Below are positions 54,820 through 63,824 of a stretch of 64,000 nucleotides of DNA, piece by piece. The notes under the pieces were generated by a model. The model ran no database searches. It was not told where the DNA came from and saw nothing but the letters and a program-made list of their open reading frames with translations. Positions within the stretch are counted from its first letter, which is position 1; every line of letters begins with the position of its first letter. The stretch is from Limnohabitans sp. MORI2 (GTDB taxonomy: Bacteria > Pseudomonadota > Gammaproteobacteria > Burkholderiales > Burkholderiaceae_C): the NCBI RefSeq assembly GCF_027925025.1, contig NZ_AP027058.1, forward strand, positions 930,001 to 994,000, given 5' to 3'. The position numbers and the translations under genes are program-made.

Positions 54820-55173
54820 GTGCATCAGATTAATCCCTACCTTCACTATTTGAAGCAAAGTCAGAAAACCAAGTTGCATCAGTCTTTTTTCGCAGGTCAG
54901 CCGATTTGTGAGAAATTGCTTGGTCTCATTGCGATCGAGACCGAGGCGGGTAAGCCCTATACCGTGTCAGAAATCATGCGATTGCAAAATCTGGGGAGCC
55001 CAGGAACAATTCACCGACGGCTGGAAATATTGCGACGTGCAGGCTTAGTTGATCAAGTTTTCAAAAATGGTGACCGACGTACAAAATATGTAGTCCCAAC
55101 TATAGTTGCCAACAAACACTTTAAAAATATGGGGCTTGTCTTAGAGCAGGTTGTTTTTGATGCGTATAGTTGA
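54820..55173 (+). CDS. winged-helix DNA-binding protein
   Basis: A 117-aa protein starting with GTG after a TAGGAG ribosome-binding site. Residues ~45-100 fit a winged helix: YTVSEIMRLQNLGSPGTIHR, RRLEILRRAGLVDQVFKNGD and the wing RRTKYVVPT. It resembles MarR/ArsR-like regulators. It is the last gene before the island's right end and may act on the secretion locus or an island function. Confidence 0.65.
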   Translation: MHQINPYLHYLKQSQKTKLHQSFFAGQPICEKLLGLIAIETEAGKPYTVSEIMRLQNLGSPGTIHRRLEILRRAGLVDQVFKNGDRRTKYVVPTIVANKHFKNMGLVLEQVVFDAYS

Positions 55174-55400
55174 GTTTCGTGCCAAAAATTGATCTGGTTG
55201 CAGTTTCTTGGGTTATGTCATATGTGTGAATTGCCCCCATTCGTCTGTGGGGCACTTCGTCGTTGCCTTCTGTTGAAGAGGTAGCTTGTTTCACTCGTAT
55301 CCGTGAAGTGAGGCAACTTAAAAATCACAAGTTAAATTCAACGGGGCTAAGCTAGCAGTCACCCTGAAAACTATTTAGCTTTTGTCTGTGTTGGGTTGGT

Positions 55401-55434
55401 AAAAGAAAAAGGGCTTAGATTTCTCTAAGCCCTT
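55401..55434 (-). terminator. island-supplied terminator of tRNA-Asn
   Basis: AAGGGCTTAGA / TCTAAGCCCTT with a 4-nt loop, followed on the minus strand by TTTTCTTTT. It lies 18 nt downstream of the tRNA-Asn CCA and inside the island, replacing the ancestral terminator now at 35024-35048. Confidence 0.85.
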
Positions 55435-55447
55435 GATTTCATTCGAG

Positions 55448-55496
55448 TTTTTGGCTCCTCAACCTGGGCTCGAACCAGGGACCTACGGATTAACAG
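55448..55496 (-). repeat. 49-bp direct repeat, right copy within intact tRNA-Asn
   Basis: Identical to 35054-35102. Here it continues into the complete tRNA-Asn 5' half, so this is the tRNA-restoring end of the island. Confidence 0.92.
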
Positions 55497-55527
55497 TCCG
55501 GCGCTCTACCGACTGAGCTATTGAGGA
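55452..55527 (-). tRNA. tRNA-Asn (anticodon GTT)
   Basis: 76 nt with encoded CCA. Acceptor TCCTCAA / TTGAGGA, D-arm AGCTCAGTCGGTAGAGC, anticodon loop CTGTTAA and T-arm GGTTCGAGCCC are all intact. It is the integration target of the island. Confidence 0.97.
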
Positions 55528-55561
55528 ATACAGAAATTATAGCGCATTTTTTGCGCCTTTT

Positions 55562-57727
55562 TCAGAGGTGAAATACGACAGTTGCGCGGAATGTTCTCGG
55601 AGCCCCTGGATATAGAAAGTATTGGCCGTATTGGTGAGGGGACTCACGCCAGTAGTGCTTGTTCGCAAGGTTTTGGATGGCCAGTGTCCAGCTAGATGCC
55701 ACTTGATTAATTTTCGTGTCGTAGTGAGCTGATGCGTCTAAGGTGGTCCAAGCAGGCAAAACGATGTCGCCGTTTTCGGTGACACGACGCTCACCTTCGT
55801 GAGAGATGCGCAACCCCGTGCGCAGGCCGGGCGTGCTGGCATATCTGTATTCCGTCATGCCTCGCAAGATGTACTTAGGAATGTTGACGGGGCGTTGACC
55901 ATTCAGGTCGGCTTGAACTGTGGCGTTCTCGCGTTGCGCATCCAACCACATGGCGCTTGCGCCAAAGTCCCACTGATGAAGTTTGGTGTGAGTGCTAAGT
56001 TCGAGGCCTTGGTGATGATTTTGGCCGTCGATTTGGCGCGTGCAAGTATTGGCAGGGGAGTTATAGCCACAGGCTACGCCTGCATCTGCAATTGCGGGGC
56101 GTGCGATGTCAAACCATGTGGCCTGCCACACGGTGCGCTCGTATTGGCTTTTGAGGCCGACTTCACGCTGCGTGCTGCGAAGCGCAGGTAGCGGTTGTCC
56201 CGCGTTGGCGTAGTTGTTAAGGTTAGGTGCTGCTTCTGTTTCTATGCCTTGACCATAGCTGGCGTACACCGTCAAGCGGTGACTGAGTTGGTGGCTCAGT
56301 GCCACCCATGGTGTGCTGATGCCGCGCGTGTCTTGCACGGCGGCTGTTTGATCTGTTTGGATGCTGCTGCGATTGAGCTGTGAGTGACGAAGACCAAGCC
56401 ATGCTGTGGTTTGTGGGGTCAGTCGCACCTGATCAGTGAGCGCGAGTTCAGTGTTGTAGTCGCTGTTATTCGTATTTGGATACAGTTTGTCGTTGGGGAT
56501 GGCGGGGGGCGTTAAGCCACCATAGATGCTGTTGGTTGTTCCCAGTAAATTGTCTGGGTGAATGGCGGGCATGCGGCTGACTTGACGGTGTCGCATCAGA
56601 CTGACTCTAAGCTGGTGTTCATAGGCACCTAGGTGCATTTGACCACGCAGTTCGGTTTGTAGGGCTTCGCTGTTGCGGTGTTCGTTGTCGCTTCGGTAGT
56701 CGTGAATTTGAAAATCACCGTTGGCACAAAACCTGTCCTTGGGCGCAGTTTCGCAACCAGATGCATAAGTCAATCGGTCATCTGCACGAAGGTGTTGTGT
56801 GCCGTATTGCGTGCTCCAAATCCAGCCATTGTCCAGTTGATGGCGCAAGCGCACGGTGCCGGTAAGCCCATCAAAAACTCCAGGCAGCGAGCTGGGTTGC
56901 CGCGTGATGTTACGAGTGCCGTCGACCGTGGGTGGTAGAGCATTGGTGCCTGGGCCAAGCAAGCTGTAAAAGTTGACGCCTATTTGTTCGTAATGGCTTT
57001 GTTCAAACTCCCACTCAAGTCGGCTGCTTGCATTGATGCGCCAGTCCATTGCCAAGGCCGTTAAATTGCGGTGACCTGGTGTGTCTCTGATGTAGGGGTT
57101 GAGGTCTTCATAAGCGACGTTGAATCGGTAGCCAAAGTCAGCGTTGGGTCCGAAGCGGCCACCTAAGTCGGCAGCCACGAGACGGTTATCGCCCGGCCCG
57201 TAGCTGATCGTGACATCACGAATCGTTTTTTCAGCTTGAACAGGCGCTCGTTTCACAACGTAATTGACGAGACCCCCTGGAGCGCTGGTGCCTGATTGAA
57301 TGCCACTGGTGCCCTTGAGCAGTTCGATGCGCTCTTTGTTGTCCATCGGGATGATGGTTTCAGCAGAGATAGGTAATCCTTCTCGGCGGTAGTTGTAGCG
57401 GTTGTCGAGCGCGTAGCCGCGAACGCTGAGTTTGTCCCAATAAGCGGGAAGGTTGTAGCTGTCGCTGACGGATGCATCAAGCCGCAGAGCATCGGTGATG
57501 CGCTGTGCGCCAATGTCTTGCAGCGTACTGGCGTTGATCGTGCGAACGCTGATGGGTAGATCAAGCTGAGGGACGCCTTCAAAGCCAGAAATTCGCAAAG
57601 GCGGTTCAGCAATGATGGTGATTTCATTGGGTGTTTGTTGCGCAAAAGCAGATGAGGTCAGGGCGATACAAAGCACAACAGCGCTTTGTATCGGAGAGAC
57701 TTGCAATTTGCTAAATTTCGAGCGCAT
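55562..57727 (-). CDS. TonB-dependent outer-membrane receptor (second in riboswitch operon)
   Basis: A 721-aa receptor with a signal peptide (MRSKFSKLQVSPIQSAVVLC...FAQQ), plug domain (ASTLQDIGAQRITDALRLDA, GGLVNYVVKRAP) and a 22-strand barrel ending in RTFRATVVFHL with terminal hydrophobics. The plug resembles siderophore receptors, but it is 21 nt downstream of a close paralogue preceded by a TPP riboswitch, so thiamine or a precursor is the likelier ligand. It uses TonB energy for uptake across the outer membrane. Confidence 0.86.
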   Translation of the reverse strand: MRSKFSKLQVSPIQSAVVLCIALTSSAFAQQTPNEITIIAEPPLRISGFEGVPQLDLPISVRTINASTLQDIGAQRITDALRLDASVSDSYNLPAYWDKLSVRGYALDNRYNYRREGLPISAETIIPMDNKERIELLKGTSGIQSGTSAPGGLVNYVVKRAPVQAEKTIRDVTISYGPGDNRLVAADLGGRFGPNADFGYRFNVAYEDLNPYIRDTPGHRNLTALAMDWRINASSRLEWEFEQSHYEQIGVNFYSLLGPGTNALPPTVDGTRNITRQPSSLPGVFDGLTGTVRLRHQLDNGWIWSTQYGTQHLRADDRLTYASGCETAPKDRFCANGDFQIHDYRSDNEHRNSEALQTELRGQMHLGAYEHQLRVSLMRHRQVSRMPAIHPDNLLGTTNSIYGGLTPPAIPNDKLYPNTNNSDYNTELALTDQVRLTPQTTAWLGLRHSQLNRSSIQTDQTAAVQDTRGISTPWVALSHQLSHRLTVYASYGQGIETEAAPNLNNYANAGQPLPALRSTQREVGLKSQYERTVWQATWFDIARPAIADAGVACGYNSPANTCTRQIDGQNHHQGLELSTHTKLHQWDFGASAMWLDAQRENATVQADLNGQRPVNIPKYILRGMTEYRYASTPGLRTGLRISHEGERRVTENGDIVLPAWTTLDASAHYDTKINQVASSWTLAIQNLANKHYWRESPHQYGQYFLYPGAPRTFRATVVFHL

Positions 57728-57748
57728 GGCTCAATTTTATTGGCTTTA

Positions 57749-59893
57749 TCACATCCGGAATTGCACTGTGGCTCGGAGTGTGCGTGGTGCGCCAGGGTAG
57801 AGGTAGTAGTGGCCAAACTGCTTGGGAGACTCGCGCCAGTAGCGTTTGTCCGCCAAGTTATCGATGCCCAGTGTCCATGAAGAAGCCACGTTGTTGAACT
57901 TGGTGTCGTAATGGGCGGTTGCATCCAGAGTCGTCCAAGCCGGCAGTTGGATAGCGCCGTCTTCGGTGACACGGCGCTCGCCCTCGTGCGACAGGCGCAA
58001 ACCAGTGCGCAAACCCGGTACGCTGGCATAGCGGTATTCGGCCAGGCCTCGCACAACAAACTTGGGGACGTTCAGCGGTGTTGTACCGACGAGGGCTGGA
58101 TTTTGAGTCACGTCTGAAATTTCAGCATGCAGCCACTGTGCAGTTGAGCCGAATTTCCATTGACGATCTGTCCAGTTCGCGCCGAGTTCGATGCCCTTAT
58201 GCGTTTGTTTGCCGTCCAAGTAGCGCGTACTAACGAAATTGGATGGATCGTAAACGTCGTAAGTTAAGGGGCGTTCGACTTGGAAGAGTGTGGCGTGCCA
58301 TTGTGAGGCAGAACTTGAAGCACTTTTTACGCCTAACTCAGTTTGGCGACTTCTTCCTATGCCCAACTGTTGCCCGGGGCCATTAAAAGTGGCCGAGTTA
58401 GGAACGATGAGTTGTTCAATGCCGTGTCCGTGAGAGCCGTAAATATTTAAACCAGCCAACTTAGTCGAAAGACCGATCCACGGAAGGTTCATGTGTCCGC
58501 TGTAGTGAACGGGGTTTGTGTCGGCAGGTTCGTTCTGGACGCTGCTTCGGTTGTATTCAACACGGCGCAGGCCAAGCCATAGATTGGTGTCTTTTGTGAA
58601 CTGTATTTTGTCTTTTATTGAAAACTCAGTACTGTATTCACTGCGATTGGTATTTGAGTACGCTAAGTGAGAATCTTCCATGCCATAGACACCGCCAGAA
58701 ACATTTGCCGTCGCAACCCAGTTATAGGCCTGCATGGGAGATAAGCGATCAAGTTGTCTTTGTCGCTGAACGCTCAATATAAGGTCATGCACGAGGTCGC
58801 CAGTATTGATTTGACCCACTAATTCTGTTTGGAGCGCGTCAACCAGTCGTCGTTCGTTTTCACTGCGATAGTCGTACAAGTCGTAGTCACCATTGTTGTT
58901 GTAGCTCAGACCATTGGGTATGTTGGCAGTGTTGGGGCCAAAGCCAAAGGTGAGTCGGTCATCCGTTTTCAAACGCTGCGCACCATATTGCGTAGTCCAA
59001 CGCCACCCAGCATCCAGCTCTTGACGCACACGCACAGAGCCCGTCATCGCATCAAACACCCCCGGCTGTGACCAAGGTTGTCGTGTCAAGTTGATCCGTG
59101 GGTCGACGGGGGCAGGCAGCACACCACCCAGCAAGCTATAGCCATTGATGCCAATTTGCTCGCGGTGAGATTGCTCAAATTCAACATCAATTACAGTGCC
59201 TGGCTTCAAGCGCCAGTCCATGGCCAGTGCTACCAAGTCGCGATGGCCTTGTGTGTTGCGAATGTACGGGTTGAGATCTTCATGCGCCACGTTGAAGCGA
59301 TAGCCAAATTCAGCGACATTGCCAAAGCGGCCGCCTAAGTCAGCTGCGACAGAACGGTTGTCGCCTTGGCCGTAGCTCAGGGTGATGTTGCGAATGGTTT
59401 GCTCGGCCTGTGAGGGGGCGCGCTTGACCACGTAGTTCACCAAGCCGCCAGGCGAGCTGGTGCCTGCTTGAATGCCGCTGGTGCCTTTGAGCAGTTCAAT
59501 GCGCTCCTTGTTGTCCATGGGAATCATGGTTTCCGCATTGATGGGCATGCCTTCGCGGCGGTAGTTGTAGCGGTTGTCGAGCGTGAAGCCTCGCACGCTC
59601 AAGATGTCCCAGTACGCGGGCGAGTTGTAGCTGTCGCTCACCGATGCATCTAAGTGCAAAGCATCAGACACGCGGCGTGCGCCGATGTCTTGCAGTGTTG
59701 CATTCGTGATGGTGGTGGTGGAGAAGGGCAGCTCTTGCGCCGGCACATCACCAAAGCCCGACACGCGCGCAGGCAGCTTATCGGTGATGGTGATTTCTGT
59801 GGGGTTTTGTTGCGCCCAAGCGCTGGATGCGATGCAAATCGCCACTGCCGCAGAAATGCGCGTGGCCTTGAAAAATGGCGAATGGTTTGCCAT
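57749..59893 (-). CDS. TonB-dependent outer-membrane receptor under TPP riboswitch
   Basis: A 714-aa receptor. Signal peptide MANHSPFFKATRISAAVAIC...AWAQQ, plug motifs NATLQDIGARRVSDALHLDA and LLKGTSGIQAGTSSPGGLVN, barrel ending RTLRATVQFRM. It closely parallels the downstream receptor, pointing to tandem duplication. A TAAGGA ribosome-binding site precedes the ATG. The TPP riboswitch about 80 nt upstream implies repression when thiamine pyrophosphate is abundant, so its ligand is inferred to be thiamine or a moiety, not a ferric siderophore. Confidence 0.88.
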   Translation of the reverse strand: MANHSPFFKATRISAAVAICIASSAWAQQNPTEITITDKLPARVSGFGDVPAQELPFSTTTITNATLQDIGARRVSDALHLDASVSDSYNSPAYWDILSVRGFTLDNRYNYRREGMPINAETMIPMDNKERIELLKGTSGIQAGTSSPGGLVNYVVKRAPSQAEQTIRNITLSYGQGDNRSVAADLGGRFGNVAEFGYRFNVAHEDLNPYIRNTQGHRDLVALAMDWRLKPGTVIDVEFEQSHREQIGINGYSLLGGVLPAPVDPRINLTRQPWSQPGVFDAMTGSVRVRQELDAGWRWTTQYGAQRLKTDDRLTFGFGPNTANIPNGLSYNNNGDYDLYDYRSENERRLVDALQTELVGQINTGDLVHDLILSVQRQRQLDRLSPMQAYNWVATANVSGGVYGMEDSHLAYSNTNRSEYSTEFSIKDKIQFTKDTNLWLGLRRVEYNRSSVQNEPADTNPVHYSGHMNLPWIGLSTKLAGLNIYGSHGHGIEQLIVPNSATFNGPGQQLGIGRSRQTELGVKSASSSASQWHATLFQVERPLTYDVYDPSNFVSTRYLDGKQTHKGIELGANWTDRQWKFGSTAQWLHAEISDVTQNPALVGTTPLNVPKFVVRGLAEYRYASVPGLRTGLRLSHEGERRVTEDGAIQLPAWTTLDATAHYDTKFNNVASSWTLGIDNLADKRYWRESPKQFGHYYLYPGAPRTLRATVQFRM

Positions 59894-59974
59894 GACGTTT
59901 TCCTTAAACGTATGACAGGTCGGCTGATGTCGAAACGAGTGTGTGCTCAGTTGAGTGAAGAGCCTCGTTGTAAG

Positions 59975-60105
59975 ACCAAGCTTCCCTGCGCGAGGATTAC
60001 CTCAAGTCCTTGCGGACTTTGAGACCCACGGAATGAGGGTCTCAACAGGTTCAAAGGGACTTTCTCAGTCGAAGCCGGTGACGGCTTCAACACCCCTAGC
60101 GAATG
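59975..60105 (-). promoter_or_regulatory. TPP (thiamine pyrophosphate) riboswitch
   Basis: Minus-strand motifs in the required order: AGGGGTG (60097-60091), a P3-type hairpin GAAGCC/GGCTTC, CTGAGA (60068-60063), CCCTTTGAACCTG (60058-60046), then after two extra hairpins GAGGTAATCCTC (60002-59991) and GCGCAGGGA (59990-59982). This matches the THI-element consensus. It controls the TonB-dependent receptor pair. The inserted hairpins are 60019-60045 and 60004-60019. Confidence 0.93.
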
Positions 60106-60130
60106 CGTCATTGCTGACGCGGTGTGGATT

Positions 60131-61171
60131 TTAAACGAGCCCGAGCAGGCGATGCAGTTCAGTCGAGGTTGTCGTGTACTGCAGCAGGGTTTTTCGTGTG
60201 GGGTGCACCAAAGCCGCAGCGCCAAAGGCGGCGAGGGTGGCTTCGTGAAAGCCGCACAAGATGAGTTTTTTCTTGCCTGGATAGGTGTTGATGTCGCCCA
60301 CGGCAAAGATGCCAGGCACATCGGTGGCAAAGTTTTCGGTGTTGACCACCAGTTGTTTGCGCTCCATGGCCAAGCCCCAGTTGGCCACTGGGCCAAGCTT
60401 GGGAGAGAGGCCTAAAAACGCTAAGACGTGTTGCGCTGGGCGCTCGATGGTTTGGCCTTCGGGCGTGGCCACTTGTACGGCATGCAGTTGTTGTGCGTTG
60501 TGCAGCAAAGCCGTGGGCTGGCCAATTTGCAATTGCAGCTTGCCGTTGGCCACCGCATCACGCATGGCTTGCAACAGGGCAGGCTCGGCGGTGAACACAT
60601 CGCGGCGGTGCATCAGCGTCACGCTGTGTGGGGCGGGTGTTTGTAGCGTGAGCTTCAACGCTGCCACCACGGCGGACTCTTCGCCGCCCATGACCACCAC
60701 ATCTTGGTCCGCAAATCGCGCGGCATCGCCCAAGCGGTAATGCACATGTGTGCCTTCGAGCTCTGCTGCGCCTTCGACGGCTAGCTTGCGTGCTTGAAAC
60801 GCGCCCACACCTGCGGCAATCACCAACACCTTGCACGCGAAATGCAAGCCCGCAGAGGTGCGCACCGAAATCAAATCATTATCTAAGCGCGCAACCTGGG
60901 CTACCTCTTGGTTGAGGTGAAACGTGGGGGCAAAGGGTTGAATTTGGGTTTGTAGCTGCGCCACCAATTCACGACCCGTGCACACAGGAATGCCGGGAAT
61001 GTCGTAAATCGGTTTGTCGGGGTACAGCTCCATGCACTGGCCGCCGATATGGGGTAGTGCATCGATGACGTGACAACGAATGTCTTGCAGGCCGAGCTGA
61101 AAGGCCTGAAACAGGCCCACAGGGCCTGCGCCCACGATGACGGCATCGGTGTGAATCGCGGTGGCCGTCAT
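60131..61171 (-). CDS. ferredoxin/flavodoxin-NADP+ reductase-like flavoprotein
   Basis: A 346-aa thioredoxin-reductase-like protein without the redox CxxC. The FAD loop VIVGAGPVGLFQAFQ, a second nucleotide-binding stretch VVVMGGEESAVVAAL and the C-terminal FAVGDINTYPGKKKLIL (with the GD of FAD binding) are present. This fits the YumC-type ferredoxin-NADP+ reductases. It is 12 nt downstream of the ferredoxin gene, its obvious redox partner. Confidence 0.86.
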   Translation of the reverse strand: MTATAIHTDAVIVGAGPVGLFQAFQLGLQDIRCHVIDALPHIGGQCMELYPDKPIYDIPGIPVCTGRELVAQLQTQIQPFAPTFHLNQEVAQVARLDNDLISVRTSAGLHFACKVLVIAAGVGAFQARKLAVEGAAELEGTHVHYRLGDAARFADQDVVVMGGEESAVVAALKLTLQTPAPHSVTLMHRRDVFTAEPALLQAMRDAVANGKLQLQIGQPTALLHNAQQLHAVQVATPEGQTIERPAQHVLAFLGLSPKLGPVANWGLAMERKQLVVNTENFATDVPGIFAVGDINTYPGKKKLILCGFHEATLAAFGAAALVHPTRKTLLQYTTTSTELHRLLGLV

Positions 61172-61183
61172 GAGGCGGTGTGC

Positions 61184-61510
61184 TTAGCGCTTGAGTTCGG
61201 CGAGCTTGCCGGTTTTGTCTTTCCACACCTCAGCGTCAGGCAAAGCCGCCTTGCGCTTGGTGATGCTGGGCCAGCCAATGGTAGACAACTCGGCGTTGAG
61301 TTTGGTCATGTGCTCTTGGCCTTCGGGCACGTCTTCTTCGGCGTAAATGGCGCTCACAGGGCACTCGGGGATACACACCGCGCAGTCGATGCATTCGTCT
61401 GGGTCGATGGTGAGGAAGTTGGGGCCTTCGCGGAAGCAATCGACGGGACAAACGTCCACACAGTCGGTGTACTTACATTGGATACAGGCTTCGGTGACTA
61501 CGTGCGTCAT
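61184..61510 (-). CDS. fdxA: 7Fe/8Fe-type ferredoxin
   Basis: A 108-aa ferredoxin, start [20 protein letters not shown]. The first cluster region C-x2-C-x4-C-x3-CP ([17 protein letters not shown]) and the second [12 protein letters not shown] give the 3Fe-4S plus 4Fe-4S layout of FdxA proteins, with the long C-terminal extension ([20 protein letters not shown]). It is placed between cysN and the reductase and may supply electrons to sulfite reduction. Confidence 0.93.
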   Translation of the reverse strand: MTHVVTEACIQCKYTDCVDVCPVDCFREGPNFLTIDPDECIDCAVCIPECPVSAIYAEEDVPEGQEHMTKLNAELSTIGWPSITKRKAALPDAEVWKDKTGKLAELKR

Positions 61511-61609
61511 GGCAATTCAATCGATGGGTAAAAAAGAGGGCGCAGCACACAATGTGCCGCGCCAAGCCGTTGATTTTAAACGGGATTCAAAGGCAGGCTT
61601 TGCGCTGGA

Positions 61610-62878
61610 TCAGTTCACCAACACAGCGCCTGAGGTTTTGTGTGTGGCGGTGTCCACCAACACCAGCGCACCCAAGATGCGCGACTGCGTGAAAGGCAGT
61701 GCCACCAAAGGCTCTTGCAGCGCCAAGGTGACGTGGCCAATCGCGTTGGGGGCGAGCTCGGTGGCTTCCTCTTCGGCCAAGGTGTTGACGTTCAGGCGGT
61801 GTACCACGCGTTGCACTTTGGCTTTCACCCAGCGGTGTCCATGCAAGGCCCAGTACACACGGCCAGCCACCAAGGGCTCGTCGTCCATCCACGCAATGGT
61901 GGTGTTGAGCTGGCGTTGGCCTTCGGGTGACCCTTGCTCGGCCAATAACCAGTCACCACGCGACACATCCACTTCGCGGTCCAGCACGATGCCTGCGCTG
62001 TGGCCTGCGGCCTTGCTTTGCGGCTGGCGCGTGGCCGACAGCACTTGCGACACCACAGCGGTTTGGCCGCTGGGGAACACTTTGACGGTGTGTCCTGGCT
62101 CAATGGTGCCAGTGGCCACACGGCCCCAGAACACACGACGACCTTGGGTGGTCACGCCAGAGTCATGGAATTTTTCGACCCACTGCACGGGGAAGCTGAA
62201 CGCCACATCGGTTTCAGCGGGCGTGTTGGGCAACTCTTCCAAGATGCTCAAGAGGCTTGGGCCGCTGTAGCCGCACCAGTCGGGGTGGCTTTCGACGACG
62301 TTCCAGCCTTTGAGGGCCGACACAGGCACCAGCGCCGTGATGGTGATGCCAGCCTCTTGTGCGAACTTGCGTAAAGCCGCTTCGATGTTTTTGTAGGCCA
62401 GTGCCGCATCGTCTACCGCGTCGAGTTTGTTGATGGCAAACACGATGGAGGGCACGCGCAGCAGGTTGACCAACAAGGAGTGACGTCGGGTTTGTGGCAG
62501 CAATTCAAGCGCGGGGTTTTTCCAATCGAGTTTGATGGCATCAACCAACACCACAGCAGCATCGGCGCTAGAGGCGGCTGTCACCATATTGCGGGTGTAT
62601 TGCTCGTGACCGGGCGCATCACCAATGATGAACTTGCGGGCTTCGGTGTTGAAGTAGCGGTACGCCACGTCAATCGTGATGCCTTGTTCGCGCTCGGCAG
62701 ACAGGCCGTCGGTCAGCAATGCGAGGTCGGTTTCGCCCGAGCGTTGCACGCCCGCCAGGTGGTCTTGCAGCACGGCTTTGGTGTCGACCAACAGGCGGCC
62801 AATCAAAGTGCTTTTGCCATCGTCCACCGAACCGCAGGTGATGAATTTCAGGGCAGAGGAGTGTTCAGAAGTTTGCAT
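61610..62878 (-). CDS. cysN: sulfate adenylyltransferase, GTPase subunit
   Basis: About 422 aa from MQTSEHSSALKFITCGSVDD. The GTPase motifs GSVDDGKST, DAPGHEQYTRN and NKLD are present, followed by elongation-factor-like beta-barrels. It drives APS formation from sulfate and ATP by CysD. It starts 1 nt after the cysD stop, so the two are translationally coupled. The APS kinase domain (CysC) fusion is absent. Confidence 0.95.
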   Translation of the reverse strand: MQTSEHSSALKFITCGSVDDGKSTLIGRLLVDTKAVLQDHLAGVQRSGETDLALLTDGLSAEREQGITIDVAYRYFNTEARKFIIGDAPGHEQYTRNMVTAASSADAAVVLVDAIKLDWKNPALELLPQTRRHSLLVNLLRVPSIVFAINKLDAVDDAALAYKNIEAALRKFAQEAGITITALVPVSALKGWNVVESHPDWCGYSGPSLLSILEELPNTPAETDVAFSFPVQWVEKFHDSGVTTQGRRVFWGRVATGTIEPGHTVKVFPSGQTAVVSQVLSATRQPQSKAAGHSAGIVLDREVDVSRGDWLLAEQGSPEGQRQLNTTIAWMDDEPLVAGRVYWALHGHRWVKAKVQRVVHRLNVNTLAEEEATELAPNAIGHVTLALQEPLVALPFTQSRILGALVLVDTATHKTSGAVLVN

Positions 62879-62879
62879 A

Positions 62880-63809
62880 TTAAAAGTACCCGTCTTTTTT
62901 GCGCTTCTCCATCGAAGCCTCAGAGGTTTTGTCATCCATGCGTGTGGCACCGCGCTCGCTCACGTCGGCAGCCAAGGTCTCGATGACGATTTGTTCGGGC
63001 GTGGCCGCATCGCTCTCGACGGGGCAGGTGCAAGTGATGTCGCCCACGGTGCGGAAACGCACGTCGCGAATCTCGACCTTCTCACCGTCTTTGGGGGGCG
63101 TGAGTTCGGTCACAGGCACCAGCAGGCCACGGCGATCCACCACTTCGCGTTTGTGTGTGTAGTAGATGGATGGCAAAGCAATGTTTTCGCGAGCGATGTA
63201 TTGCCACACGTCTAACTCGGTCCAGTTGGAGATGGGGAACACGCGGAAGTGTTCGCCGGGTTGCAACTTGTGGTTAAAGAGCGTCCACAGCTCAGGGCGC
63301 TGCGCCTTGGGCTGCCATTGGCCAAAGCTGTCGCGGTGGCTGAAGATACGTTCTTTGGCGCGGGCTTTTTCTTCGTCGCGGCGTGCGCCGCCAATGAGAG
63401 CGTCAAAGCGGAATTCTTCGATGGCCTCGAGCAAGGTGACCGATTGGTGCACGTTGCGGCTTTCGCCAGGGTGGGCCAAACGCACGGTGCCACGCTTCAA
63501 CGAGTCTTCCACGCTGCGCACGATCAACTCAGCGCCGAGTTCTTTGGCACGGAAGTCACGGAAGTCGGTGACTTCTTTGAAGTTGTGACCGGTGTCGATC
63601 ATCAACAGAGGGTAGGGCAAGCGGCCAGCGCCAAAGGCTTTTTCAGCGCACTTGAGCATGACGAGCGAATCTTTGCCGCCAGAGAACAAAAGGGTGGGGC
63701 GCTCAAAAGCAGCCGCCACTTCGCGCAAGATGAAGATGGTTTCTTCTTCCAGCGCATCCAAGTGGGTGTTGCTCAGGCTATGTAATTCTTGGTGTGTCGT
63801 CGCATTCAT
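62880..63809 (-). CDS. cysD: sulfate adenylyltransferase, catalytic subunit
   Basis: A 309-aa PP-loop enzyme. The SGGKDS motif is in TLLFSGGKDSLVMLKCAEK, and the IGGARRDEEKARAKER and ISNWTELDVWQYI blocks are complete. It forms adenosine 5'-phosphosulfate with CysN in sulfate assimilation. It follows the partial cysH by 15 nt. Confidence 0.96.
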   Translation of the reverse strand: MNATTHQELHSLSNTHLDALEEETIFILREVAAAFERPTLLFSGGKDSLVMLKCAEKAFGAGRLPYPLLMIDTGHNFKEVTDFRDFRAKELGAELIVRSVEDSLKRGTVRLAHPGESRNVHQSVTLLEAIEEFRFDALIGGARRDEEKARAKERIFSHRDSFGQWQPKAQRPELWTLFNHKLQPGEHFRVFPISNWTELDVWQYIARENIALPSIYYTHKREVVDRRGLLVPVTELTPPKDGEKVEIRDVRFRTVGDITCTCPVESDAATPEQIVIETLAADVSERGATRMDDKTSEASMEKRKKDGYF

Positions 63810-63824
63810 ACGGATTTCTTTCTT

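Noticed and set aside
55562..59893. Ferric-siderophore receptor assignment from plug similarity
   Set aside because: The TPP riboswitch upstream and the absence of siderophore or Fur-type context nearby make a thiamine-related ligand the better inference.
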